This document shows, in pieces, positions 11,410-23,800 of a DNA stretch of 64,000 nt. The position numbers and the translations under genes were made by a program. The notes beneath the pieces are model-generated. The model saw only the letters and a list, made by a program, of their open reading frames with translations, searched no databases and was not told the DNA's origin. The stretch comes from Alopecurus myosuroides (Eukaryota; Streptophyta; Magnoliopsida; Poales; Poaceae), in NCBI GenBank assembly GCA_028641055.1, contig CM054060.1, forward strand, positions 56,818,292-56,882,291. Direction: 5' to 3'. The first letter of the stretch is position 1. Each line of letters starts with the position of its first letter.

Positions 11410-11536
11410 CCCCCTCCGTCCCACCAAATTAGTTGTCTTGCATTTATCAAAATATAGATCTATTTGGACGTATTTTAGTGTATAGATAATTTCATATCTT
11501 GACAAATTCACGACACTTAATTTGGAACGGAAGGAG
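11410..11536. mobile_element. Stowaway-type MITE, 127 bp
   Basis: Terminal inverted repeats CCCCCTCCGTCCCACCAAAT... and ...TTTGGAACGGAAGGAG are flanked by TA on both sides (11408-11409, 11537-11538), the target duplication of Tc1/mariner MITEs. The interior is AT-rich and non-coding. Confidence 0.85.
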
Positions 11537-11549
11537 TAGTACTAGTACC

Positions 11550-11838
11550 TGTTGAAATATAAATACACGCCTAGCCGCTTTCCATCAGTTCGGACTTTTG
11601 GGATAATTGGCTAGGGCAACAATTCTATATGGTATCAGAGCCACGAGGTCTCGAGTTCGAGACCCTGCTCACGCAGTATTAAAAACAAAAGAAAAAAGAT
11701 TCTGCGGCCCGCACCAAACCCACGCTAAGGACTAAAATAGCCTAGACGTGAGGGGGAGTGTTGAAATATAAATACACGCCTAGCCGCTTTCCATCAGTTC
11801 GGACTTTTGGGATAATTGGCTAGGGCAACAATTCTATA
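11550..11838 (+). mobile_element. SMART/TRIM LTR retrotransposon, intact, 289 bp
   Basis: Two 80-bp direct repeats (11550-11629, 11759-11838) are identical base for base by eye. Each begins TGTTGAAATA and ends ATTCTATA. The first is followed immediately by TGGTATCAGAGCC (11630-11642), the classic primer-binding site for initiator-Met tRNA. The second is preceded by the polypurine tract GTGAGGGGGAG (11749-11758). Five-bp target repeats GTACC lie at 11545-11549 and 11839-11843. The internal region is only 129 bp and non-coding, so it must be mobilised in trans. The LTR ends in TA instead of the usual CA. Confidence 0.93.
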
Positions 11839-11843
11839 GTACC

Positions 11844-14019
11844 TACTATGTTAATGAGCGATTGAGTAGTTTACTCCCAACATGCAAGTACAAGGAGTAA
11901 ATTCTTGGACTACACAAAAGGCTTATTCTTCTTGTACTAGCTAATCATTAATCCAGCATATGATGAGCGATTGAGTAGCTTGCTGGTTAGTGTGATGCGA
12001 CGCAATTTGGCTCGTCGCTTAATTTGTTTATTGGTTCTGGTGCTTATCGAAGCTGTTTCGTAATGGATATGCATATACGTTACCACAAGTCTTATATGTA
12101 TGACGTCCATCTCAAAAGTCAAAACAATAAAGTAATGTTTTGGTAAACTTACTGGTCAAAAACCACGCTAGTATACAGTAGTATCGAAAGTGGAAAGGGA
12201 TCGAGCTCCCGTTCCATGGAGCCCGATTTTTTTTTTTTTTGAAAATTTTGAAATCTCTTTTACAACTTCTAGAAATTCCCAAAATGAAATCCTAGATAAG
12301 GAGTGCAAAAAATTGCATTCTAGGCTATATAGAAGTGAAAATCTGACAAAATTTCGAAATCTGCACTGTTCGCCACACCTAGATTCACACTTGCATTTTT
12401 TTCTCTGGCTAGAATATAAATTATTTTGTATTGTTTTTTTGCACACTGATAAAGTTCATTATTATGTACATCTATGACTTTTTCTAAATAAACTGAATTT
12501 TATATTATGCTATTTTTAAATTTTTATTTCAGAAAAGGACTCTATATACGGAGCCCAAGCTCCAAACGACCCTCTCGTGTTTGCGCGGCGACGTTGATGG
12601 CGTACGTGAACCTTTTGGTTTGCTTTCATCTCGGCTTTTTCGGTGAGTTGGTATGTGCTGTTTCCGTGAAAACTGAAAATGAAAGGTGAATGTGACTCGC
12701 TTGGTCGAGCAAGCCTCTAGGAAAAGGCCGGTGATAGTGCAGCTGGCTGAGAAGGATGCATGCAAGGTTTGGACGTGTAGCAGCGTGCAACGCAAGTTTT
12801 CGTGCCTCAAATATCTTTAGAAATATGATTTGGGAAGAAGCCATGTACGTTGGTGAGTGTCACTGTCAGCTAGGCATTCGTTTGTTGGAACTCTTCGTGA
12901 CGTCTCTCGCTTTTGGAAGGAAGCAAATTGGTCGGCATAGCGAGGCATTCGTTATTCTAGCCTTGCATCGTCGTCGGTCGGTAACCATGGCGACACGCCT
13001 ACGGAAGGTCTCTTTGACAAAACTAGTTCGCGCTTAATGTTTTTCTGTTGTTAACTCGCAGCAACTATAGGCAATTCGACAGCAATTCTCGACAGCATCG
13101 GAGATTCTTAACAGTTAACAACAACGGGGAATTTGACAGAATAGTGTTTTGAAACAGCTGAAAATGTCCTAACTAATTGATGATGCATGCTAGTCGCAAG
13201 AAAAAAAAATCGATGATGCATGTTCAACTCTAAAGACCAGACCAACACATTGTTCGATAAGATATTCACGGCCTTTCTTGGATCTCACGTTCTAGCCTTT
13301 CCATTAGTTTGGACTGGTGGATGAATTCCATATAGGTGCATTTGGTTTAAAAGCCAATTAACGCAATAAAAAAATTGATGTCTTCCACCGCTTCCCGCTG
13401 TCGACGTCAAGATTCGAAAGGAGTATAGACACGAGGAACTGAGGAAGGGAAGTGTTGGATTCTGTTTGCAACCACGCTTGACTCCCAAGAAAGAGAGGCA
13501 AGCTTAATTAGAACTGCTGCTCTGATCTTAATTGGTCAAGCCATTCATACATGATTACTTAGCATGTTAAATAATGCTCGTTAGCTTTATCCGGACGGGC
13601 TTGTCAACGTTTGAATGTGTTCGGACTCCCTTAGTATTTTGGTATTGAGTATAGCTTTGTCTTTTCTATAGTTGGAGAGAATCTAGAAAGTTGTGCTGCC
13701 TTCTCTTGTGTTGACAGCACATTCAAAAGTTTGGCGCCGAATAAAGTAAACCATGCATTATGGTCCGAATGATCTCGAAGATCTGCCTTTTCTAGTCATT
13801 CATGCAAAACTGTTCGTCATCTTATATGGCAAAGTAAGTTCGAAGCTTAAAAGTGGCAAACTGGTGAAAAAAAAGCTAGTTTTATGCTTCGCCAAATTCA
13901 GAAATGCTTGCGTCGAGGATAGACCAAAACTGGATACTATTTTCGAGAATGTTAACTGGAGTAGGCCGAAAGTTTTACCTCGTTTTGGGGAAAAAAAAAA
14001 CTCACTTCTATTAACAGTC
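11844..14019. other. Intergenic stretch, no gene recognised
   Basis: Scattered short open frames show no recognisable domain. 12205-12560 is AT-rich and bounded by GGAGCCC-type segments (GGAGCCCGATTTT on the left, GGAGCCCAAGCTCC on the right), suggesting a small unclassified element, but inverted ends could not be aligned convincingly. The rest shows nothing that can be named. Confidence 0.5.
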
Positions 14020-14036
14020 AACACTGCATCAATCTA

Positions 14037-17000
14037 AATTAAATGGGTCCAGAGGAACCGTGTGAATTGGTTACAGTACGGGGACCGTAATACGAGCTTT
14101 TTCCATAAGTTTGCGTCTGAAAGGAAAAAACGTAATATTATAAAATCTCTTGAAGATGAGGAGGGCAATGTGATTGAAGGGGAGGAGCTCCCAGGCTATA
14201 TTAATTCTTATTTTCAGGGTCTCTTTTCTTCCGAGGTAGCGCATCCGGAGGAGGAGGTTATTGCTAAGGTGAAAAGGAAGGTGGCGAGGGCTATGAATAC
14301 TACTTTAACTGGACCTTATTCTAGAGATGAGGTCAAGAAGGCACTCTTTAATATTGGTGATCTTAAGGCGCCCGGCCCCGATGGACTTCATGCCATTTTC
14401 TAAAAATAATATTGGGGTCTTTTTGGCGATGAACTTACGGATGAAATTCTTCTGGCTATCAACTCGGCAACTATTCCTACTGGCTGGAATGATACCACTA
14501 TTGTCCTTATTCCGAAAGTTAACTGCCCCCTGAAGGTAACCCAATTTAGACCTATTAGCCTTTGCAATGTTATGTACAAGGTGATCTCTAAAGTTATTGC
14601 AGCTAGACTAAAAGGTATTCTCCCGGAGATTATTTCACCAACCCGAAGTGCTTTCGTTCCCGGCCGTCTCATTACTGATAATGTTCTTGTTGCCTATGAG
14701 TCTTATCATACCATCAAGAAGAAGAGAACTGGCAAATTTGGGTGGTGTGCAATTAAATTGGATATGCATAAAGCATATGACAGAGTTGAATGGACATTCC
14801 TGGAAAAGATTCTGGAGAAATTGGGATTTGATCTTGATTGGATTAAGCTTGTAATGGCGTGTGTCAAGTCTGTGAGATACCGAGTTCGGTTTAATGGCTC
14901 TGAAACCAAATTATTCACCCCTTCTAGGGGATTGCGGCAGGGAGATCCCCTCTCCCCATACCTCTTTCTTTTATGTGCTGAAGGATTGACGAGTCTATTA
15001 CAAGATGCAGAGGATAATGGTCGCCTGGTGGGAGTTAAGGTTTGCTGTAATGCCCCTGCGGTTTCCCATTTATTATTTACAGACGACTCCTTAATCCTAA
15101 TGAAAGCTGATCTGGATAATGCAAGGACTTTAAGCTCTATTTTACTTGATTATTGTTCATCGAGGAAAAATCAAGTATTTTTTTCACCCCTTGTACTACT
15201 GTTGAGATGAGAGCCGACATTTGCACTGAGTTTAATATTTTGACAGAGGCTATTACAGACACTTATTTGGGGTTACCAACTCAAGTGGGTGTGGACAGAT
15301 CTGATTGTTTTATGCATATTGTTGATAGAATTATTCAAAGACTGAGAGGGTATAAAGAGAAGATTCTATCATATGGCGGTAAAGAGATTCTACTTAAGGC
15401 AGTGGCGCAGGCTATTCCTACATATGCTATGTCAGTCTTTAAACTTCCTAAGCTAGTTATTAAAGGGATCACACATGCTATGTCCCAATACTAGTGGGGA
15501 GATGAAGAAGGACAAAAACATATGCACTGGTTTGCGTGGTGGAAAATGTGTGTCCCAAAGAAAAGAGGGGGCATGAGTTTTAGAGACCTCCATTGTTTTA
15601 ACCTCGCAATGCTTGCTCGCCAAGTTTGGAGATTAATTTGTGAGCCTGATTCTTTGTGTGCGCAGGTTCTGAAGGCCAAGTACTATCCTTCAGGGGACCT
15701 TCTAAATGCAGGCTTAAAGAAAGGATCATCATTCACTTGGCAAAGTATTTGGGCTGGTATTCAAACATTTAAGAGGGGTTGCATTTGGAGAGTGGGTAAT
15801 GGTGATAGTATTAAAATATGGGAGGACCCATGGATACCCAAAAGCCCATCGAGGAGGGTGATATCTGAGAGGAGTGGATCCTCTTTTACTCTTGTTTCGG
15901 AACTCATTGATATGAACGAGAGATGCTGGGATATTCAAAAATTGCGCGATACCTTTCTAGCGGTGGATGCCACCCGAATTGTTCAAATTCCTTTATGTTT
16001 CGGGTTAATGGATGATTTTGTCTCCTGGAACCATACCAAGAATGGCATTTTTTCGGTTCGTTCAGCTTATTACACTGAGTGGGATCATCAACATGGGAGA
16101 AAGCTGATCAGGACGAGTGGGCCAGGTATGTCTGATATTAACCCTGTCTGGAGTATACTTTGGAGATTACGTGTCCCATCAAAAATAAAGATATTCTCTT
16201 GGAGATTCCTACATGGCACCATCCCTTGCAAAAGCATTATGTCCAATAGGCACATTATTTCGGACAGCTCTTGTCCTATCTGCAAAACATACTGTGAAGA
16301 CCTTAAACATGCTTTTTTCGGATGCGTTCGTGCTCAAGAGATATGGGAGAATATTGGGCTCCTGCCCATTATTTCGGTGATGATAGGGCTGGACGGGGAA
16401 GGCTCTGGTGTCCTCGAACATATATTGCGTAGCAACTATACCACTGTTCCGGGTTTTGATGAAGTGGAGGTTAAAGAACTGATCACTACAACATGTTGGT
16501 TCCTATGGTGGGAACGTAGGAAGATCGACCGGGGGGAGTCTGTCCCTAAACCAGCTATTACCACTCAATCTATTTTGTCTATGGCGCTCAATTTCGCTAG
16601 ATCCAACAAGAAACACTCCCAAGGTAGGAAAGCAGGTTGGACCAAACCGGCTGGTAACTATGTCAAAGTAAATTTCGATGCTTCCTTTTGCAACCAAAGT
16701 TTTCTTGGCTCTACTGGTGCTGTTATTAGAGACGAGAGAGGGATGTTTCTGGCAGTTTGTTCGAGGGGAATTCCAATTGTTCATGATGTAATTAGTGCGG
16801 AAGCATGGGCACTAAGAGATGGCTTAATTTTGGCGGGCCAAATTGGATGCAACAGGATTGAGGTAAATGGCGATTGTTTAGATGTCATCACTATCATGCT
16901 TGATGGGGGTAACTCCCTGGGAGCGGCGGCTGCCATCTTCGAGGAGTGTAACTTTTTGGCCCGGAATTTTACCCATGTTAGTTTTTTCCACTGTCCTAGA

Positions 17001-17260
17001 GAGAGCAATAGAGCTGCTCATATATTAGCTAGCAAAGTGGATGGTCCTAATTCAGTCTGTTGGATTGAGGAACCTCCTGATTATTTAAATGAGCCTCTAG
17101 CATCTGATGTAACCCTCTTTGAGGAAGCTTTGTAATGTGTGGGCACCAAGTTTTCTTACGCACTCTTTTCCCTACATGATGCCTAAGGGTACTGTAGGGT
17201 TTTTAATGAGGCGGGCTTGGTTGCTTTTATTTATATAATGGAAAATTCAAAAAAAAAAAA
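14037..17260 (+). mobile_element. LINE-1-like element with RNase H, 5' truncated, 3.2 kb
   Basis: A perfect 17-bp target duplication AACACTGCATCAATCTA flanks it (14020-14036, 17261-17277), and it ends in an A-tract (about 17249-17260). It begins inside ORF2, just upstream of the RT, so the endonuclease is missing. It contains RT, zf-RVT and RNase H. The 3' tail (17141-17220) is homologous to that of the LINE at 6529-10040, placing both in one family. Confidence 0.93.
14062..17135 (+). pseudogene. LINE ORF2 remnant (RT, zf-RVT, RNase H)
   Basis: The RT is nearly complete. DLKAPGPDGL is near 14365, then QFRPISLCNVMYK, SAFVPGRLITDNVLVAYE, KLDMHKAYDRVEW, GLRQGDPLSPYLF, and the catalytic box reads FTDD near 15080, where FADD is usual. 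Breaks are two adjacent stops at 14401 and 14407, a frame change near 15160-15180, and a TAG at 15492-15494 where a Trp (WWGDEEG) is expected. From 15522 to 17135 the frame is open: zf-RVT region with CPICKTYCEDLKHAFFGC (about 16275-16325) and RNase H from about 16665 (VNFDASFCNQSFLGSTGAVI, EVNGDCLDV). The stops and the missing N-terminus make it inactive. Confidence 0.92.
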
Positions 17261-17277
17261 AACACTGCATCAATCTA

Positions 17278-17875
17278 GCACGTACGTCTACCTACCTACC
17301 GGTGGTACTTGTTCTTTGAACCAAAGTCGTTAGAGCATTCTACATGTTTAACATAGAAGAGACCCTCATAAGACCAGCCGGCAAGGGTGGTCAGCAATTT
17401 CAAAAGGTATATTAGCGACCCTCAGAACTCAATTCATTCACTCGCTTTTTTCTATTTCCTCTTCTTTTTTTATTATTCTTTTTTTTTTTGCACTGATATC
17501 TACCCATCTGATCATGATTGTAAAAACATGTTCTGCACCAAGCAGGAATTTTGCCACAGAAGATGGGCAACGGCTTCACACTTTCTACAGTATTCTTTGT
17601 ACAACGTAGGACAAAAGACAAGTGTACAGTCCACGAACGTTACAGCACCCAGCAACAATTGTTGCTTCAGAACTGCATATACCCTATCACTTACTCTCCT
17701 GCCCTTCCGCCCTAAATCAATTCTGCTCTAAAAACCTAACAACAAATACAACACTGCAGAAGGGGTGTTAACCCCATAAAAAAAATCTGGGGATCAACAA
17801 TTCTTCAAGGCAAATCCAAACCGCATCCCTCTATCAGACAGTCCGTCGATCATGATGCCTCAAACAGTCCGTCGA
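17278..17875. other. Myosin 3' flank and probable 3' UTR
   Basis: Between the LINE target repeat and the myosin stop there is no gene. The segment just left of 17876 should be the 3' UTR of the minus-strand myosin gene. A poly-T/A stretch lies at about 17455-17490. No polyadenylation signal could be chosen with confidence. Confidence 0.4.
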
Positions 17876-17890
17876 TCATGATGCCTCAAA
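17839..17890. repeat. 26-bp perfect tandem duplication over the myosin stop codon
   Basis: Two identical head-to-tail units (17839-17864, 17865-17890), each beginning CAGTCCGTCGATCATGATGC. The second contains the myosin TGA (17876-17878). The first lies in the 3' UTR, so protein length is unchanged. Confidence 0.9.
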
Positions 17891-20800
17891 CAGAAACTGC
17901 GCTGATAGGTGCTGTTGGAGACATTCCGGAGGCTTCACATCTGCGTAGTCTGTTGCTGGGATGGCCATGGATAAATCCTCGGTAGAAAACGGTATACTGC
18001 ACCAAGCAAGCGTCGCATAAAATAGGCATCAGTTAAAGTACGCTGTGAACTAAGCAAACATAATACATAACATTAGAATACTTACGAAAGTAGCATATCT
18101 ACTTTTAGCTAAATAGTAGTGCTAACTAACAAGGAACTATGGGTACCTTAAATCGTCATCCAGCAAAAAGGAATTCGACGCGAGGTTCTGAGTATCATTG
18201 GTGACCATCTCCCTCATTGCATTAACAACCTGTAAAATAGTAACATTCTAAGAACAAGGAACACAAGAAGAAATCCAGAAGATGAAAGCTCCAAGCTAAA
18301 AGTGCATACCTCATTTGATATTCCCTGAGTATTGTATTTGTCGTCCCAGTACATTGAGCATATCCTGTAGATTTGCCTAAGACTCAAGGACTGCACACAA
18401 AAAGGGGACTAGTTATATATTCTGCAATTAAATGATGACTAACTGCAAAACGGAAGTTATACACATAGCCTTACCGGGCAGAGATCTTGGCTGATCTCCT
18501 CAAGTGTCTTCTTCCTTTTTTGATGTATAACCTACATTATAATTAGTGAGAATTTACCCCAAGGCATAGAGAATGCAATAAAACCAGAAGTAGAAAATGC
18601 GGCTTGCACAAGCAATTACCAAAAACCCAACAGCTTGTCTGATATAATTAAGCTCATGCCAAGATGTTCCTGCAAACTGAAAGTGAAATGATGATTAATA
18701 AATTTGTGAAGAACTGGGTGGGAGCTAGCACAGAGAAAATAATGATGTGCAAGTGTTTTTCTTTCAAAGACACGAGGTACAGCTAGAAACATGGAATAAA
18801 TACATTCAATGTGAAATGAGCTGAACCACATTGTCAGGGCTTCTTCAGTGTACATTCCTGAACTGTATACCAACCTGATAAGCAAAATGCAAAATTGGCA
18901 CTTACCTCCTCCGTAACATCAGTAATCCATTTCTCCAGCAATGACAGGCCAGCTTTAACATACTCTCCATTCGTGAATGTACAACATTCACGCCGAAGAA
19001 GAAGACTGATGAAACAAGAAAAAATGTTAGTGTCGTTGTGAAAGTGAGCTAGTATCTCGTTATTCGGGCTGTGCTTCTATGTTTATCTGCACCATAGTAA
19101 GAAAGCATTTTCTGAAGTGCCAGTGTCCCATCATCTACAACTGTTAACCCAGAGAATCCGAGTTCTTCAGTGATAAACAGACCCTTTCCTCAACCCAGAA
19201 TTACAGCTAAATGGTCTATTTGCAAATTAACAAAACATGATTTTTCATTCATTAAAGAGTTATATTGTTTTGATATAATATTAATTTTCCAGTTATTTGT
19301 TCCAAACTTCCAACACATAAAACTGGCTATAATGTGTTACACAGTTTGCATTTTCTTAGGACACAGATACCAGGTATTCAATTTGTAAAAACAAGAAACT
19401 ACCTGTTGAAAAGTTGTATATTGATGAAAGAGAATAACTGAGTGATAAGTTTACGCATAAAGAAGGACGGCACCTGTAGCAAACACAGATGCGGTTATTA
19501 GAATCACTTGGACAAAACTATTAGCTTGTCCATCATAAAGCTGGCAAAAGATGTAGCTGTGCTAAAATAAGGTGAGTTAAATGGAAAGCTTACATAATTT
19601 TCACGTAAAGTATCCATCAGCAAGTTTAGAAAATTGACAATGTTGTCCCAATGGGAGTTTGGTGGCTGTTGAGCACCAACCCCTGGCGATTTGGTAGCTT
19701 TTCCAGGTTGTGCACGTGTTGATTTTGGAGCCTGGCATGCAATTTTCAAGAGGTTACAAAAATGATCCAGTTGCGCAATGCAGTTGACCATAACAAAAAG
19801 GGGATTAAGGTAAACCTGAATGCAGACACTAAGAAGAGGTGATATTTCCTTTTTTAGATTATCCCTGAGCTGCCCAAAAATCTTTTCAACACATGCCGTC
19901 AGCTGCTGTTTGAAGAGTATGGCCGGATACCTAGCATCTACTTGTGCCAGAGTATCACCACGCCCTACAAGCTATGAAGGCGATGTCAGTGTCAGGAAGA
20001 AAGTTAGATCAGCATTGCCCCATTTTACATAGATTTGCGCAAAAAGCACAAAGAATGATTAGTTTTGTAGTACCAACATTTTACAATGTTTATGGCTTTG
20101 TTGTCATACAGCACTTGCTATCTACGCTTCCATGTGTAATTTTAAGACAGTATACCTTTAGCAAATTATATGTATATGCCCCACATTTTTTACATAACTG
20201 TGCTCATACAGTACAGCGGAAGAATGTTATTTCAGAAAGTGCATGATGTTTAATTTTCTTTACTTTGTCAATAGCTATATGTGAACATTCCCTTTATAGA
20301 AACGGAACACAAGCACACAACTCTATGCATATTCAATGGATATGATAGAACAAAATATACTGAATAACATCCAGTTCTAGAAGGGTTCTTCAGAAATATT
20401 CTAAATAGCATTCATTACTGACACGGAAATAACTGGCAAGCTTAGTTCCTTACTTGGCCTATCTTCCCGCTTAGCCCTAAAGATCCAGCAGAGCGGCGAG
20501 ATGGTGTACTCAAAAATCCATTGGTCCGTAGATTCTTCTGCAGAAGGCATAGCAGCGCAGAAGTATTGGACAGCCAGTAAGGTAGCCTGCCATCTGCTTC
20601 CTTTGCCTGGAATAGGAAAAAGATGAAAAAACCAAACTTATTGACTTCCACAAATGAAATATCTGGGGTGAACAGCAAAACAAATGGGCTTTAAATGATT
20701 TTACCTTGAGAACATCATTTATGGCTTCAATTACATGATCAAAAATAGCTGTCCTCTCTGATTCAAAGGCACGCCACTGTAGAAGGCATCTATAGATGAT

Positions 20801-23800
20801 ACATGCAGCAACTGGTTTGCCATCCTTGAACCCTAGATTTTCTTTTATGCATATTAACAATATTTCATGGTTTCCCTGGATGAAAAAATAGGGCATACCA
20901 TCATTAAGATACCTCAGAGATAAATTCTTGACAGAATATCAAAGAATCTCAAACGATCTATTAGAAATCTTATCTCAGAAGGCATCTACTGAACTCCAAA
21001 TAATAATGTCAAGTTAAGAACAATGAATTCACCTCATGCTTTTCAACAGGCAACCTTGTTCTCCTCGACCCAGTACTCTGTGGAACATGAACCAGATATT
21101 TTGATGGTGTTGGGGTTTCCTACAGTTTTAGTTTCGACAGTTTTAAGCAGTTAGATAAGAATATAAAGCACACCAGTATCCAACTTTAACCAATAGAGCT
21201 TACAAATATGCGCTTCGGCTCGCTGTTCGGAAGACCAATCGAAGTAGAAAATTTCTGTGTTCAGGTAAGCAAGTCAGTTAACTAAACAAAAAATACATTG
21301 TGGCTAGGTTAGTACACAAACTTACAGCTACAAATATTACTTAGAAAAATGGAAGTGCTGGGACCAAAATAGTAGTGTGAATGTGTGACGAAAAAAAAAT
21401 GAAAATTTGAGTGGTTAGAAGGGAAGAACCTCAGATACTGTTTTTGGAGAAATGTTAAATGCCTTATTCCTTAGAACATGATTTTCATTTTCCAAGTTCG
21501 CCAATTTCTCCTGCAATCTGAATGCAGGAATGCCAACTGTTAGATACTAACGCTTAGAAAAAGAAAGAGTGGTTAAAACCATCCAGGGATCATTTCAGCA
21601 TCCTGCGTTTATTTGTATGAGAAAGGGAAACATACTTGTCCAAATTTTGCTGGAGGTGGGTGCATTTTCCCTCCACATCTTTCAGTTTCGCCATCGTATC
21701 GTCACTACTTTTACGAGCTGTGCTAAGTTCATTTTCCAATAACGAATTCTTCTCCGATAATGATTTGACTATGTTCTGTCAAAGCAACAAAGGGCTGCTT
21801 AAGTAAAAGTAAGTAACAACGAGCTGGAAACATTAATGCTAGCATCGGGCGATACGTCCCAAAAGGTCACTATATTCATATGCAAAAGAGGCTATGACAC
21901 AACATAGAAGATCCAACGAGAAAATACAGTAGCAAAGCATTAGATCATGCAGAGATCTGCATTCATCATACGGTGCAAGGAGAGAAAAGAACACCTAGAA
22001 GAAAACTAAAAGAACACCTACAAGACTTGAAGTATAAGAAGACTTGACATTTACCACAACAACGCAAGTAGTAAAACAAATCTGACATCATGAAACTATG
22101 TGTTCCATTTAGAAAGATGAAGGAAAGAAATGAACACCAAGAAAACAAGATATGGGGGGAAACATGTTATGATAAAATAGTAAAAGGAGAAGAGGCGCCT
22201 TCAAACCTTTAGATTAGAGTTCTGTTTTTCTTCTTCTGCTTTCAGAATCTTGTTACTGCGCAACATAGCTATCTCTCTCAAAGAATCATCCAATTGCCTT
22301 TGGAGAAGCAGATTCTTGTCATGTTCACTTCGGGCAGATGATTTAGCTGTAGCACAATCTGCGCTTAATGTTTCTATTATCTTATCCCGCTTTGATATTT
22401 CAACCAACTTTGTTTCCTCACCAGCAGCCTGCATTTGAAAATCCACACATAGAGGAGCAAAAATCCACTAGCATCAGAAACAGAATAAGGGGAAACATCA
22501 TAAATTCTGAAGTCTGAATGCTGCAACACCTTATGATTCTGTTATATTTATAGTGTCTAATGCAGGATAACAATAGCAGAATATTTAGAAGAAACAACCA
22601 ATTGCGAGGTACTAAAAATATTTGTCCTTAAAATGGCAGGAGCAAACACAACTGTCTTGAACACACGACATGCAGGGTAGCACATTCAAAATTAATGGAT
22701 CACAATATAACACAAAAGCAATAAAGACAGAAAAAACATACCCGCATTCTTCTTTCGAGAGTAAGTCTTAAAGTAAGATCATCCAACTTTTTCTCAAGCT
22801 TATTCTTCGCCTCCCGGAGTGCACCAGCTTCATTTGCAGTCTAAAGAAGCAATCATAGCATAAGAATACTCCCGATGCACACCAATCAAACAAAGACACA
22901 CACAACCTCAGGGAGCATGAATATTGGCAGAAGAAATCAGAGATAGAACTATATTGGGATGCTTTACTTTGAAGTAGACATATAGTTGTTAGGACCGGCT
23001 CTAAATGCAAGGGAAACAGGCACATCATTCATCACTAAGCAATGAGTTGATCACAACAGATGCTAGCCTCTCCTCCTTTGTCTCCCTCCCAACCTCGGTG
23101 ACGTAGCCAGCCAACCCGCACTCCTCAGAGCCATACCCATGTGTTTAGATGACCGATTTGGATATGAAAGTTCATGTACTGCCTTATGGACATGTGGAGG
23201 AAGAAATAATTGTTTAGATGACCCTTGCTTCTTGGCCGCCAAGATCTCAAACCACACAGCTGCTGCTTGTCATGGTGCTGATAGGTGGCTCCCCAACACG
23301 AGTTGAAAACAAGTAAATAAATTGCAGCAATGCTTTTTTAAGTGAAGCAGTGTTTTAAGAAAGGAAAATCATTTCAAAATACCTAAATTGTAGACTAACA
23401 AATTGTCAGTTTCAGCACTGCTAGAGAATGTGAATCCATTTTATTATGCATAATAAATAAATTACAGAATTGCAACAGAAAAATACCATTCTGAGTTTCC
23501 TTAGCTCCTTCCGTGCAAGTTTTTGTCTCCAAGCACACTGGATTGCTATAGTAGCTTGCTTGTACTGCTGGAAAAGCATGGCAACCTTCCGTTTTCTCCA
23601 GAAGGACTACAATGTGGCAACAACAAGTGATGTTACATAAATTCAACAATACAAAGTCTTGAGCAAGTAGTGAAACCACTACTATAAAACCTCTCATACC
23701 TTCGTAATACTGTAATTATCTAGAGATAGTCAGAAAAAAAGGTAGCATGTTGATGCTGTGCACGGGATCTTACAAGTTAAAATTTCAACTACTCTCTCCG

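Noticed and set aside
12190..12560. Possible MITE between GGAGCCC-type segments
   Set aside because: The end segments could not be aligned as a true inverted repeat and no target duplication was found.
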